Assembly (NCBI GenBank): GCA_028554755.1
Contig: JAPTOF010000001.1
Coordinates: 6,244,501 to 6,308,500, forward strand
Reading direction: 5' to 3'
DNA: 64,000 nt
Source of the DNA: Cordia subcordata
Taxonomy: Eukaryota; Streptophyta; Magnoliopsida; Boraginales; Cordiaceae
Part shown: positions 21,226 through 35,582 of the stretch, one piece after another
Position numbering within the stretch: the first letter of the stretch is position 1
Layout: every line of letters starts with the position of its first letter
Program-made: the position numbers and the translations under genes
The notes under the pieces: model-generated
Told to the model about the DNA's origin: nothing
Seen by the model: the letters and a program-made list of their open reading frames with translations, nothing else
Database searches by the model: none

Positions 21226-24200
21226 TTATATATCGATGCTGTCAGGATGTGCATCAGTACGTGCATCGTTATCAAAAACACGGTTGTGGCAAGTCTTGTC
21301 GCAGGGGTAAGGGCAATCGATCTGCTTAAATGGCTTTCTGTCGTAATACCAATCGCCTACTGCTTTCGCGATTGTCTGCAAATTGCATTTCAAGATTAAG
21401 GGTGAACAAATTTGCGCAATGTGGATAACAGAAATGGATGAATATAAAAGTAACGGGTTGGTGAATGTCTCACTGTGTTAGCCAGCAATGGAGAGTCACT
21501 CCTCATCCATGTCTCTTGAGTTCCAGTTTGGCAATGTGCATAGCATGAGTTGATAAAGTATCCTTTTGATGGGCCGCTCATTCCGGCTAATGTGCCCAGG
21601 AATTGCCTCCTGTAATCTGAGGAGTGAAAAAAATGAAATGTTAGAAGTAGAATCTGGTAAAAGCATATTGTAATACTTCATCTCAACAATGAAGAAAGAC
21701 AAACATTTTGTTAGTATGTTAGAACAAGCAAGCGTGCAGATAATCCCAACAACAGCAACAAGAAAAGAACTAGTTTGATGGTTCACTTGACCGTTAGCCT
21801 CATGCATCTAGTGCATCTCATTACCATGTTGTGCGAAAATGGAAGTTTCAGAGAACACATCTTGTGAAGTTGAACAAACAATTTGGTAAAACTACTAGGT
21901 CCACAGCAAAAAGAGGAACCCAGAGTATTGACCTTGCATAATGTTGAGTTGAGCAGGTGAACAGTTTGTGATGTCTTGTTTGCACTTTTTCCAGTTGCCT
22001 TTGCGATCAGCGACTCCAGGAGCCAAGATGTTCTTTATCTATAAAACGATAAACAACATCAGAGGCATTAGTCTTTTTGCAAACATCAATGCTTTGGGAC
22101 AGAGATAAAGAAGTCAGACTTACACAGGCTAATGGAAACTAAGTTATTAATCCAGAATTCAAATAATGCAGGATGAAAGCTTCTGTAGATTTTACTTCTA
22201 GAGAAAACAATTAGACAATACTAGAGTTTTATATGTGAACAAATACAAATCTACGAATTCTTCAACACAGTTCATTAAGTGAAGTTGATCGAGAAGTCTT
22301 ATGCATCAGTTTGTGAATTGATACGATTCTTAAAGGTTCTATCTAAGAAAAGGAATGCAGGAAAAGTAAGCTGCACAATTGGGATGTGTAATCAATGATT
22401 ACGCATTTTATTCTATCGAATATCAGAAATTTCTCTTACCTGCCATGAATCATATGCTGCGTTTATAAGGAAAAGTGGTGTCTGAATTCCTTGTGCCACG
22501 TTTTGAGGGAAGAAACACTGCAAAAGGCATTGAGATTTGTTGGTATGATATGAGTTGATATAATGAAAATCAAAGGCATTATCATTTGGCAACTGCTCTC
22601 AAGTCTCTTACCAGACCAGGGCTCATTCTTGAGGTACAAGACCGGGGCAAATTCTTCGCTGATTGCTGCAGCCATTAATAGAGAAACTCCAACAGTTAAC
22701 ACATTTGATATTTGATTTCTTTTCTCTTTTATGTGAAGACACACAATAACGACAGAGGATGTAACTGTACAGACTTGATGATCGTACTAGTAACAACGTG
22801 AAGGGGGATAATGAAACCTACATGTGTGTTAACCACATCATTGTAATACGCTTCGATGTGTGATGTTCCAGTAATGTCCTTCCTGTTGTAAAGCATAAAA
22901 TCATGATTGAACTGATAATAGTCACTTTTCGCTTAATCCAAGCATTACATTACTGTTCAAGGTTTCAAAATGGGAAATCTTACGCGTTGATAAAATAGCC
23001 AGCATCAGCCAAACATTTTACTTTAGCGCTCGGGGGTAGCAGAGCTCTGAATCTATCACAATTCATGATTGCACCCAGTCCACCAGCTGAACATCCATGC
23101 AGAATAGCCTATCAGAAGAATTAGAAGTTCTATTATTATGGAGAATAGATTTGTTCAACGACGGCAATCAAAGTTTCTGGGAAGGTCATGAGAGAAAATG
23201 AGAAATAATTGAAAACTTATCATTACATTTTTAGCATTCTTCATTCCTTTCGCCATGAGATCATCCATTATAGTACTAAACACTCTGGCTCCTCTGAAGT
23301 GAAGATTAGTAGCCTAGTAAATGATGGCATATCAATCAGAGTTTGTAAAGATTACAGACATATTAGCATCACAAACTTGTTTAAGCTTGATGCATCAACA
23401 TCCATATCTGAATCCGCATAAAAGACCCCGTAGTACTTACAGGATTCACTGCCTCCACATCACCAGTATATGATGATCCATCACAGTACCTGACCTTGAT
23501 CTTGTTCCAGTTATAGAAGTCTGAAATTTCAAAATTCAGGAAAAAAAGTAGGAAAATAAAAACCATCAAGACTCACAAAATATGAAAAAAAAAATCCTGT
23601 AGAAGTACATAGATATGATCTTCTACCTGGATTGAACTTTGCCTTGTTGCTCAAAATTCCAGAGAAAGAAAGCGTCTTCACCATAAGCTTGGAGGATCCC
23701 AAGCGAGTATCAGTTCGAGCGAGGCAAGTTGTGACATTGTTGCACCAAGCTCCTCCCTGAACATTCAAATTACAGAGTTCACTCATCCTCATTAAGAGGC
23801 ATCATGACAACGGCTATAAGCTAACTAAACAGCTATCCGTTATGAGCTACCTGAACAGCTAGTTTCGCCAAATAGGACCTACATCTTTCAAAGATCTTCT
23901 TAGCAACCTTCCTTAAACCACTTACCGAAAACACCCAGCAATCTATTAAACTCTAATCATCCATCGATGACTTCATCTAGTACGACACTCAGATCTAACA
24001 CAGAGTAAAGATTCTGCACTGTGTCTTAGATAAATAGATTACCAATATCGCTTTTCGATTAAATTAAACATATGCAACAACATGGTAGTAACTGAAAAAA
24101 AATAAAAGAAAAGAAAAAAGAAGAAAAATAAAGGTTTCTAAATTGTGTTAGAAAGTCCAACCTCTAGAAGAATCAACCAATTGTCAGTTCCTGCACCAAA

Positions 24201-24544
24201 TCCCTTGTCCATATGGTAAGCAGGTGGACTTCCATCCAAGCAAACTGTGCACAAGAACAATAAGCACCAAAATAAGCTTCTCAAAATCAAATTAAGCAGA
24301 ACCAATCAGAAAACATTAGGGGATAATAAAAAAAAAAAAAGATAACAGTTAAAAAAAGAATCATTTGTTTTCAGAAGTTTTTTGTACCTCCTCCTTTGGC
24401 CACAGCACTTTGAACATAAGTTATATCAACATCGAAGCTTTCTACTCCCACCAAAATCAACACACAAACTAATAAGTAAAGCCATTGATGTACTCTTCTG
24501 TTTTCCATGTTGCACATGTATTGCTTATCACCAACCATAACCAT
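21226..24544 (-). CDS. Pectin acetylesterase (Notum-like, CE13), 12 exons
   Basis: Exons are 24544-24388, 24244-24162, 23756-23627, 23520-23441, 23313-23227, 23108-22984, 22882-22822, 22665-22612, 22517-22440, 22038-21933, 21616-21474 and 21375-21226. All phases agree and give 417 residues, a normal length. It removes acetyl groups from pectin in the wall or secretory pathway. The catalytic triad is visible: Ser186 in GCSAGG, Asp282 in AAYDSWQ, His348 in SCYAHCQ. Other family blocks are [32 protein letters not shown] and [14 protein letters not shown] hydrophobic segment ([14 protein letters not shown]) near residues 20-35 is a signal peptide or anchor. Several in-frame ATGs (24544, 24538, 24517, 24508) precede it; the first is used for the span, but MENRRVHQW (24508) gives a more typical signal peptide. 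It is on the same strand as the PMEs and acts on the same polymer. Confidence 0.95.
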
Positions 24545-25408
24545 CAACGCTCAAACCTACAAAATAAAGGACACATTAAAGCTTTGGCCTACACACATAC
24601 ACACATATATATACACACGCACGCACGTGTTACTGTGTGTACATTCTTTAGGTAATTGTAATAAATAGAAGGAAGTTCATATAGAAAATACTATGAAGAA
24701 TCCAAAGCTTTCCCAGAAAGCACTTATTTTTTCACAGAAAGAATCTATTTTTACGCAAGATTTTTAAAATACTCATTTAATGCTCACCATTAAGGAATGC
24801 AAAAAAAACGGAAAGAAGAGTCAAGAAAAGTTATTTAAAGTTTGGCTGCTACTATTTCTTCTTTTGCTTTTGAACGTGACACAAGTAAGTTGCCCCATTA
24901 TAAATGACCATATATAGACTATGACACATAAACAAATCGTGCATGAAACTTGCAAGAAACAGCGCCTTAACAGTTCCATATATTGTCGTTTTCAAGACTT
25001 TTCCGAAAGACGAGTGGAATAACAATGGTGCAAAAAGAGTGTAGTGATAAGGTAAGAAAGGTTAATAAGAATAAGTGCTTTTGGTGGTACCTTAGAAGGG
25101 AAGGAAGCTTTGAACAAAGTGCAAAAGAGTTATCCAAATAAGTGAAGCTGAAGCTGGAGATGTAAAAGACTGAATTAGCTGTAAAGGGCTCGTCCAGAAG
25201 TGGCTTTTATAGAAGGGGATGAATCTATTTGTGTCGTGCTGGTAACTAATGATACATTTATAACAAACGATATAAATTATTTACACTTATAATTATTAAA
25301 TTTTATTCATAACATTTTGATGTTTCGTATATCTTTGTTTTTTATAGTAGGGTTTTTTTTTTTTTTTCATGTGTAGCAGAGGAAGACGTTTTCGCAGGAA
25401 TATAGAGA

Positions 25409-25430
25409 GTGTGTGTGTGTGTGTGTGTGT
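25409..25430. repeat. (GT)n microsatellite
   Basis: Eleven perfect GT units. Confidence 0.95.
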
Positions 25431-26379
25431 ACCGACAGAGTACTCGGGGGGTCATCTTAGAACACGGTTTTGGGGGTTGTTAGGCTGGAATTTTATGTTG
25501 GAAACATAGTGGGGATATAGACGTTAGACTCGGGACATTTGCATGTTGCAATTAACAAATCTGATCTTTTTACGCAGTCTGCATTGAATCAATTTGCGTA
25601 TGCAGTCGCATTTGACTTATACATCATGTCACCGACTAGCAAGTACACGACATAAATATATATATATGTATATATATGTATGTGTATGTAATATTTTAAT
25701 CAAACCATGGTTTAGAATATTTCTGGGAGACTGAAATATGCTGATGATAACAGTGAATCAGTCATTGAAAGAGACGAAATTAATCACACCAGGTGGGATA
25801 AAACTGAATTGAGATCTAACCTTAGTAGTATAATAAGAATAACAAAATTTTATATTAAAATTAACTAGCATTGAAACGAGTAGTACAGTATTTTATATTA
25901 TGAACTATAACGTGTGTAGTGTACAAGACAAATAAGTATCTTTATAGATTTTTATAGTTTATGGCAAGATAAAATAAAAATATATTTTGTTAAATTTTAC
26001 TTTTAGTAAGTGTTTAACAATAATCATGTTTCTGTATGAGAGATATTTAAGGTAATTGAATATAATATTTAAATTGAAAAAAGATGAAAAAGGATCTAAT
26101 TTAGATTAGAAAATAATTTTAGGCTGACAAAATGGATGGATTTAATATTTTTTGGACTTTGGAGAGAAGAAAAATCATAGAATAATGACATGTGATATTG
26201 ATTAAAAAGACAACTACTCTGTTTTATGTAATATATAAAATTTTAAAATTTTTTTTTTTGCATGGAATGATTATATTTCTATATAATAATAAAAATTAAA
26301 GATTCTGTCAAAAATATTACTATTGCTTTATATGCATGTTTTTGAATGTATGGCGTGATAAAAAAATTCTACTGGTTAA

Positions 26380-26380
<1 letters not shown>

Positions 26381-26408
<28 letters not shown>
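26381..26408. repeat. (CT)n microsatellite
   Basis: About fourteen perfect CT units. Confidence 0.95.
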
Positions 26409-26414
<6 letters not shown>

Positions 26415-29056
26415 TTGGTCAATTGGTGGTGGGTGATCTCTGACCAGCACTTACATAATAGCTTAGATGCTGATTGGTAGCAAATGTTTTGCCAATGCAA
26501 AGGGTATCACAATTAATTTAACCTGATGATGATTAGATATTGTCATTGAAATGATGGTTGGCAAAAATAGCATCCTGATTATTAGATAGGATCCGAAGCA
26601 CGATATCTTGTAATATATTATAATGACTACCTAAAGATGATAAATGTGGTGAATATAATTCATAATCCTTAAAATACAAATATCTTTTAATTCGTTCACC
26701 CAGCTCAAAAGCATCAGGATAATTTGTTAAGATCTTATAGGGTCTGTGGCAATTGACTTATAAAAATATTTTCTTGAGATGTTTAAACTCTTAGTTTTTT
26801 TTTTTTAACAAAATGTCTAATTTAAGTTCTTTTCAAGAGTTTCAATTTTGTTCAAAAAAGAATTCAATTCAATCCTTTATCTAAAAAAATAAGGTACTTT
26901 TTTAATAGAAAAGTATTTCTTTTTTTTTTTTTAAGAAAGCTAAACAAACGAGCACATATTCTTGTTAAGCGTCATGCATTTTCAAGAACAACTTACTGAA
27001 TAACATATCTTTCTTTGATCACATAAAATAACAAAAGACAATAAATTATTTTGGACCTGGCAGAGTGTTAGAATACATAAACTCATGCATTTCACATGAA
27101 AAAAATTATAAATTCTAAAACACCATATAATATCTTAAACTTTTTCTCATAATAACAACTAATCTCGGAATAGAATTCTTTTATTTAAAACACAATATTA
27201 AAACTGAACTTTAATCGAACCTTGTTCTTCGATGTGTAACCTATCTCTATTCTTAATAATTTACCTATATCTTATACGTATTATAAGACTTAACTATACG
27301 CAAAAAGAAGTGTTAGAATATATAGATTCCTCACACGTAAAATCGATCGTAAACTTTAAAACCCGACACATAAAAATTTGGGCAAGAGCGAAATGTTGTT
27401 GAATAGAAAGAATCGGAGTTAAGATAGGTTGGACCAGCAGAATCTAAAGATGCAAGAAACTTTGAAACATGATGCCGGTGATTCAATTAAACGAGTGGCC
27501 AGCACTGTGAACATTATGAAGTGTCCTCGTCTTCCAGTTGCATTTTGCACTTTCTCCAACTCAATATGGTCAGCTGTCACTCCAAATAAATTAATGGTGA
27601 CTTTTCTACTTTCTACTTTTTTCTCTCTCTTTCCAACACTGCTTAGCGTCTATATTACGCGCAGCAAAGAGACAAGTTCAGAAGCTGATGGTCTCTCATG
27701 GATGGACCCCCGGTAACATATAAAAGTGATGCCGCTCACAATTTAGGTTCGACTCCAGTCTTTAGTATTTGACGAGGACCCTCAACTTACCTAGTATTTT
27801 ATTTAAGGAAAATGTTGCGTTCCCAATATTTAGCAGCTAGCTTTTAAATTTTACTAAATAAATTTTTCTTATTGTAATACATATATAATAGTGCAAATTT
27901 ATATTTAATCAGTCCTTGGCTGCTTGGGGAAAGTAAAAAACACACACACATATATGTGTGTGTAAGAGTTATTTATTATTATATTTCACGGTTTAAAAGA
28001 TGTTACATTAAGTACATGAATATCATTAAAATATTAATATATTATTTTATATATTATCTAATAACTATTTTTATGTACATACATTTTATGATTTAATTAC
28101 GAATTAATTAATGCTGAGACTTGGGTCATGACCACAAGCGTTTTTCTTTACGGAAGGTAAAGAGAATTAATCCAGGTGTCCATCTTTCTTCTGGGTTGTT
28201 TTAATACGTGGGAAATAACTTTGCATTCATGCATGAATTAATTAGCAAGGGTCGAATGTTTATATGTCCATCTAATTTAACAACTTGTCAATTAAATGCT
28301 GCAGCATGGCCACTAGTATTGTGGTTTAATAGTGTGTTACTTATTATTTGACAATAAAAATCTCCCTTAAATGAAAAAGAATAACACAATCTTGTCACAA
28401 TCGTATACATATCTCTTTCTAGCTACAAAGGCTCCCTTAAATTTTTTAATTAAAAAAAAAAAAGCTTTTATATACATACCTTTCGGGTACATTTCCTCTA
28501 TAAATGCCTCCGGCTATTTAATTTGATTTTGGCCATCACTTGTTAGACAAATGTGTTGGGGACTATACATATACATTCTCCATGGCCCCCTAATTAGAAT
28601 AAAGCAGTAATACTTCATTGTGCTCATTTATTCCGGTCACAAAAGCACCATGAAGTGGTGCATGGCATCACATCACCTCGAGCAAAATTAAAGTTCCCTG
28701 AACATTGGTTTATTGTTTGCTAAACATCTATGGTCCTTTACCAACAAAATATAGACTTCTAGCTCTAAGTTTGGGTGTGTTTGATGACGATATAAATGTG
28801 TTTTATATTGCATGAAGCGAGAAGATAGAGATTATTTGTTGTTTTTTTAGTGTATGAAATACAAATAAAAGATTTGACAGCTTAGTTTGAAAATGACAAT
28901 GGAGTCTTATTTAGCATATCGATTTGAGTTGGGTATTATATTTAACTAAGTACGAAATGAGAGTTTTCTAGTTTCAAGATTAGGGACAGGTAAAAATATA
29001 ATTAATAGTATTAATATTGATATTTGTAGGAAATTGAACACTAGTGATACGCTTAT

Positions 29057-29175
29057 CAGGATGTTTAGCTTTGCTTATTTAGGATGCTTATAAGTACCTA
29101 AAAAAAAGTATTGTTTCACATGCTTTTTACTATTTAAGTACTTATAAGCACCAAATAATCAAAGCCAAACAACCT
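29057..29175. mobile_element. Tourist-like MITE, diverged copy
   Basis: The left arm AGGATGTTTAGCTTTGCTTA and right arm AATCAAAGCCAAACAACCT pair with mismatches. The interior GCTTATAAGTACC and TATAAGCACC match the element at 18898. Confidence 0.7.
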
Positions 29176-29680
29176 CTATATTGAACTTTTAGTTGTAATG
29201 TTTGGCAAGTTGTTGCTATTTTTCAAAGCGAAGGTTAACGATATTCTTACTTGCGTTCAGACAAAATTAAAAAAAAAAAATTATGCACACACAAACGTAC
29301 ATAATCATGAAAGCATAATTCGAACTCATATCAAGTTGTATTAAAAGGCTTCGTGATTTTTAATGTCATTAACTAGAAGCGGAAAAGAGAGGATGAATGG
29401 GTTGATTAATTGCTCATCAATGTCGGACCAATATAATGTAGGAAATGCCTTCAGAAACAACAAAACTGTATTTAACAAGGCTATCTGTATGGTTTAGAAT
29501 ATAGATGTTGTAACATACTAACATGTTTGCCAAATGTCTTTTAATTTGTAGCCACTGTGACACTTGTACATATTTTTGGTTTGACAAAATTCACTTGTTA
29601 AACTTGACAAATATTAATATATATATATATATATATTAATACATATTAATATTAATATATGTGTGTGTATATATAAGCTG

Positions 29681-30660
29681 AACCCTATTGCAAAGTAGGG
29701 GAGTTCACTCATTAGAGATCTCTAATATTTTTTTCGAATTTTTTGAGTTTGAGAAAATTGGATATGGGGAATCTTTTGAGAAAAAAAAGTTAGAGATTGA
29801 ATAAATTTCTAATTTTTGGAAATTATTCAACTTATCCAAAATTAAGGAAACCAACTTTTTAAAAGACCAAATGCACACCCTGTGAACACTTCACACATGA
29901 CACCCATTACACACACTACACACATTTCACACGTTGCACACATTACACAAGTTACACACACTACAAACACAACACATCATACACATTACACACACTACAT
30001 AGGTAGTCCGACCCTCGGACCCCAGCACCTCGACCCTCGGACCCCAGACTTCGTGACCCCTGAGACCCGACGCCTGGGGCTGAGGTCAAGGTCCCGAGGG
30101 CCGAATCCAGGGTGCCGAGGGTAGAACTGCCAAGGACACGAGTGTCAGGGCCAGATTTCGAGTGCTGAGGTCAAGGGACTGTTGATGACACAGGCGTTGA
30201 GGCCGGGTGGCAGGGCACCGGGGTGGTGGGGTCTCGGGCTATTATGAACATGGGCATCAAGGCCAGGTCCCAAGGCAAGGTCCTAGCCCGCCGTGGACAC
30301 AGGCGCAAGGGGCTGAGGGCACGTGCACAGGTCTGAGGCCCCACCCCCAATGTCCCGGGCCCAGGACCGCGTCCCGAGAGTTGGGTCCCAGGGGACAGGG
30401 CCGAGGGTGCCAAAGCTCCAAATTTTATCATGACAACCAAATGACGAAAAAAATTTTCCAAAGAAAATATAAATAATTTATTTTCTGTGAGTGTGTGTTT
30501 ACCTTTGAAATATTTTCTTAAATTGAAGATCTCCATTTCCAAATGAGTTTTGTCCAGTTTCTCCATTATCCAAATTGTATTCCTCATTGGGGAATTGTGT
30601 AAATATTGGAGAAAAATCTTTTTCTCAAAATTATTTTGGGAAACAACAATACTTTATTTT
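29681..30660. repeat. GC-rich minisatellite island with CACA-rich and AT-rich shoulders
   Basis: 29875-30000 is a degenerate array of CACATTACACACACTACACA-like words. 29998-30420 is abruptly GC-rich with imperfect repeats (GACCCTCGGACCCCAG twice within 45 bases; GCTGAGGTCAAGG twice; many CCGAGGG/CAGGGCC words). Both sides return to AT-rich DNA, with similar words in inverted orientation (ATTGGATATGGGGAA at 29758; TTCTCCATTATCCAAATTG at 30560). Long open frames on both strands (30171-30587 minus, 29882-30124 and 30207-30476 plus) are low-complexity Pro/Gly/Thr strings, explained by the lack of AT-rich stop codons in such DNA. The nature is unknown; it may be the core of a mobile element. Confidence 0.6.
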
Positions 30661-33382
30661 GGACCGAATAATCTCCAACGAGCGCCCCTAATTGCGAGCG
30701 TAGAAATGATTATGATCTAATCTGTGTGTTTCCAATTCTAGGTTTAAATTTTTTTGTAATGTATAATAGCGTTATTATAAAAATTTTAACAGTAACAAAT
30801 GTTGAAGTCATTTAACATGACCATATTATCATTTTACTATTATTATTAAGATTTTGTAATAACATGATAACATATTAATGTGTCGCGGGTCCTCCTAGCT
30901 ATCGGTGGATTCATTAGATTTTCAACCAAGCTAATTATAAATGCCTTTGCCATGATCGTCTCCCTTGTCTACTATTTTATTGCAAGGTGTGCATTACCTT
31001 AATTATGTCCATGATAAAGACACGACAGGCAATAATGCAATCAACAGTAGAGCAACAACTAATTAAAATGCTGGTGAATCTGATATTACGTAGGTTGCCA
31101 AGTTCATATCCACAGTCTCTCCACGTAATCGGACTAGAATCCTCTCATTTCTTTCATGATTTCGAAAATGATCGGCATCAAAAGTCATCTGATTTCGTTC
31201 TGTTAAATTAATTCATCCATTCACTTGAAATGGATGAATAAATTTTAAATAATATAATATAATATAATAATTTATAATTCAACCCGTTTAAAAAAACAAA
31301 AGACAGAAGAAGAAAATGACGGGATATAAGTTCCTCCGTGTGTTGTCTCTACTTATTGTGATGTAGGAGTTGGTTGGGTGCAAACAGGTGGGTGCCAATC
31401 TTAATTTCTGCTAATTAATAGTGCCGCCAGGGCATGTGAAAGCATGGGGTGGTCAATAATCAAAAACCATGTGTAAAATGGTCCACAGAATAACACAGCT
31501 AGCCATTTATTTGTTCAATTAACTAATCAGTAGCTCTCATGTCAACATTTGACCATTTATCTCCATTTTCAGTGACCCATCATCGGACATTCACCTAAGT
31601 TGGACGTGGGGTTTCTGCATTTGAGACCCCTCATCTCATACTCATCATTATTTGGACATCATTTCATTTTTTTTTCCCCTCATTAGAATCAATAGAATCA
31701 GTTAAATAACCTTTTTTTCTTTGGTCAAGGTGATGAAGAAACCTTTGGAAACTTCAATTTTTGTATATAGAAATATGTCCTAGAGAACATAGGCCAACTT
31801 TTGATCATGAAACTTCATAATCTTTCTACAAAAGTTTTTGAAGAAAAAATAATTTATAAGGTGAAGCCCTAGTAGAAGTTTATTCCATTATGTATATACA
31901 CAACATAAAAGATTATACATACATACATATATATACACACACACATATGTATTCACACATGCATAAAAAAATTATATTTATTGATAATATTAAAATTAAA
32001 GAAGTCTGTTAGTTATGATTTGTGATCGAACATATAATTTTGAATAAATTGTGATATTCAAATTGTGGATAAAAGAGTTGTGAATATACAATTCATTATT
32101 TTGAATAAATTGTGAAAGAGTTGTAAATATTATTATACATTATGAATTAATAGTTCATAGATTGTGAGCACAAATTATGTAAAATTGTGAGCAAAGGAAA
32201 AAATTATGTGAAATTGAATATAATTTTGAGTCTTTCTAAACAAAAAATTATGAAACTGTGAATACTTTGCTACGGACTTATATAAAGTTAGTTATTCTGT
32301 GGTGACCTTATACTGATCAACTTTCAATTATTATTTTGTGAATATATACTTCAAAATCTTTGAATATTCTATCAATGTTTTGTGAACATTTAGTTTTGGA
32401 TTTATTAAGTTTGAAGGTTTTTCTTTAAAAAAAAAAATTATTTTGGTGAACATACAATTATTACCTATGGGGATATCCGATAAAATTGAAGAATTTGGAA
32501 CTGTAAACATATATTTTCTTTTTTAACCACTAAAAATAGCCGTGCATCTCACACACCTTGAAGAGTACGCATAGTGCTTAGAGAGGGAGCACAACACTGT
32601 GCTAATGGAACACAGTATAAACTTTCCAAGAGGGCTTCTCTTGAGTTGATGATTGTTCATGTGCTCGTTCGAATTGACTTTTCTTAAAATATTTTTTAAT
32701 AATTTGTGAAAAAAAATTAATACTGACTTTTTAAAAATATATATATTTGAGTTTTTTTTTAAAAAAATTTTTTGAAAATATAACCAAATAACTATTGCAA
32801 AGGGATATACTTTTTTTCAAAAAAAAATTATTTTTTTCCTGATTCCAAATTGGCTCATGGTATTGTATAGATTTTGTTAATGATTAATCAATCACTTGTG
32901 TTTTTAAGGGGAACAAAGTAAATTATTTTTTTTAAAACAGTTAAAATTTTGAATTTTTTTTTAAATATGAAAATTATTTTTTGTAACTCAATCATAACGA
33001 GGTCTAAACATTTGTAATCATGATTAGGAAGGCATATAAAAAAATATATTTTTTTGAAAAAAAAAGAAAAAGAAAGAAAGAAGGAAGCTTCTGGCTTATT
33101 AATGATCATTGTCGCTGGTATTTGGAAAAGGCACACAATCATGCAAATCTATATTAATTATTTATATCTTGACGCGTCCCTAAAAGAAATTTTCTGCAAT
33201 ATCTTTTTCCAACATGTTATCATAATTAGCTCCTTTTTTGGGTCGAAATCCTAATTAGCTCATAGATTCAGATCTTTGCCTTTCACGATAACATGTTTAG
33301 TTATTACTATTAATTTTTCTTGGTCAATCATTATCATATGTTTAAATTTTAATTAATATAAAGCTAAGGAAACCTTGAAATT

Positions 33383-33383
<1 letters not shown>

Positions 33384-33439
<56 letters not shown>
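33384..33439. repeat. Long (CT)n microsatellite
   Basis: About 28 perfect CT units, the longest simple dinucleotide run in the window. Confidence 0.97.
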
Positions 33440-33444
<5 letters not shown>

Positions 33445-35420
33445 GGAACAAAAGAAGTGGTAAAGTGTTTTTTTTAAATATTATTTTCATTAAACCTCAT
33501 GACTCCAAGCTGTATTTTTCGATCTATTTTTCTTAAGACGTACAGTTATAAGCTCAATTAGTTAGATTTACTCTCAAAAAATAAAGACTTAGAACTTAAA
33601 TTATAACATAGAGATGGGGTTGCACTTTTTTTTTTTTAAAAGAAAAATTCTCGGGTTTGGTGGGAACGGAAGGTCGAAAAAGGAAACTGAAACAATAAAT
33701 TTTTTTTAAAAAAAAGGGGGTTTTGATTGAATGTCGATCGCATATGATATAACTGTTTAAAAAGTTCCAGACCAGAATTTCAAACATATAGAAATATTTC
33801 GTCAATGGTCAACAATTGAAAAATCAATGGCGGTCCTTGTATGTGTCACATTACTTTCATCATATATGTATTTTTAATATATGCCAAATGTTATTATTTC
33901 AAGTTATCTCTTCCATGCAACAAAGCACTTAGTCATCCTTCTATATTTATGCAACCCTTACTTAATTAAATTTATTTAATTATCAATTAATAATATTATT
34001 TTTCATCTAAAAGTATAAAAAAATTATTACTTTTTTTATCTCATATTAGATTATTTTCTACTTTTACTTTCTCAATTATTGAAGATTTCTCATAAACAAT
34101 TTAAATATTCTATTCAATTACTAGAAGTCTTTCATAAAAATATTAGTATTGACAACTTACCAAGAATTAAATTTTAAAAAATATCTTTGTATTTCATCCT
34201 CAAATATAACATAAAAATAGTCATTAATGATAAACAAAGACATTAAAAATAAAAATTTCCCCCGTACATATACACAAAGTCACTCTAGCTAGTTATATTA
34301 AAAAAAGTAAAAATTATGCAAGAGAGCCTTAGCTTTCACCAAAACTCTTTTTCATATCTTGACAACTAATTAGATAGCGAAAGACTTTTGTTCGTTCCCT
34401 TTTGTTTTGTGGTCATCAATTATCTGCTCTTTCAATTTGTTACTTATTCATGAAATAATAATTTTAAAAGTGAGAAAAGTATTACTATCTCAATGTCCTC
34501 GTATAGACATATTTCCCCACTTCTAGCTAAAGCTAGTGCTTGAGGCATTTTAGGTGTAATTAAACTATTGGTGAAACATAAGATGGTTATAAGTATTATT
34601 TTAATTAAGTAATACTTTATGTCATCTTTTATTTATATGGTCAGAATTTATTTATTAATTTCTTTTTGATATATGACAGAATTTTACTATATAAAAAAAG
34701 ACAAAATAGTAAAGGAATGATATATAACAATATTTCTTTTAATTTTGTGCATTTCAAATATCATAAGCGGGTATACGTCGTTTAATCTTGTGATGCAAGC
34801 ACGCAAGTTTAATTGAGTAAAAACATTTAAAAGATTTATAACATTAATAACTATAAGTTGTTACTCTTTCTTTTCCCTATCAAAAAGAAAAACTCTATAT
34901 TTCGTAGATGATTTTTTTTCCATTTCATTCTACTGCATGAATTAATCACGTTTAGATTAGTTAAATTGATCGCCCATTCATATTTGAAAGCTTAACATCC
35001 ATATTTATGTTAATAGGACAAAAAAAAGTTAATAACATATAGAAAATGACTAACATGAAAATGATCTGGTGATAATGAAAGCTTATCCAACGGTTTACAA
35101 GTGGACATGAAGTCCCTTGTCGCATCACACCCATTCACAAAGATTACTTAACCCACGAGATTACACATTTGCATGTTGACAGTTGCAGATAACCACAGAC
35201 ATAATGGAAAAGAGATCAGATAGGTCACAAGGGAAATGCGGGAAAAGTTGAAAATTAGCTACAGTCTACTTAATGAGACAAGAAGTCCAAACTAACAATA
35301 ATTGATTAGTTCTTGGAGTCTTTCAAGTTTTGAACACCTCCAATAGACGAGTTAAGATTCTCTCATAATATTATGAGTGAAATGTAATTATCTTACACTG
35401 TTAAAATCATTTTATTAATC

Positions 35421-35582
35421 TCACTTACATATAATAACGTTATGAGCCGATTCAAATATGTCTTGTCACCCAAATATATGTTTGGAGTGAGCATACTATT
35501 TGAATTTCGCTTAAATATAATAAAATTATGAGCCGATTCAAATATATCTTGTTACTTGGATGTATACTTGTGGAGTGAGCAT
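35421..35582. repeat. Diverged 86-bp tandem duplication
   Basis: TATGAGCCGATTCAAATAT occurs at 35441 and again at 35527, with similar DNA on either side ending in GTGGAGTGAGCAT or TTGGAGTGAGCAT. Confidence 0.75.

Larger units (their letters stand above)
24545..29680. other. Intergenic, AT-rich, no gene supported
   Basis: 24545 to about 25200 holds the upstream flank of the pectin acetylesterase. Beyond it are low-complexity AT-rich DNA, microsatellites and MITE remnants. One 95-residue plus-strand frame at 27429-27716 has no recognisable domain. GTTCGACTCC near 27748 resembles a tRNA B box but no tRNA folds around it. Confidence 0.5.

Noticed and set aside
27429..27716. 95-residue plus-strand frame in intergenic DNA
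   Set aside because: No recognisable features, and the surrounding DNA is repeat-rich and AT-rich.
27740..27760. Possible tRNA B box (GTTCGACTCC)
   Set aside because: No matching A box, anticodon arm or acceptor stem could be folded around it.
29882..30587. Long open frames on both strands (80, 89 and 138 residues) in the GC-rich island
   Set aside because: They are Pro/Gly/Thr/His low-complexity strings translated from repeats; GC-rich DNA simply lacks stop codons. No domain, splice context or start signal supports a protein.
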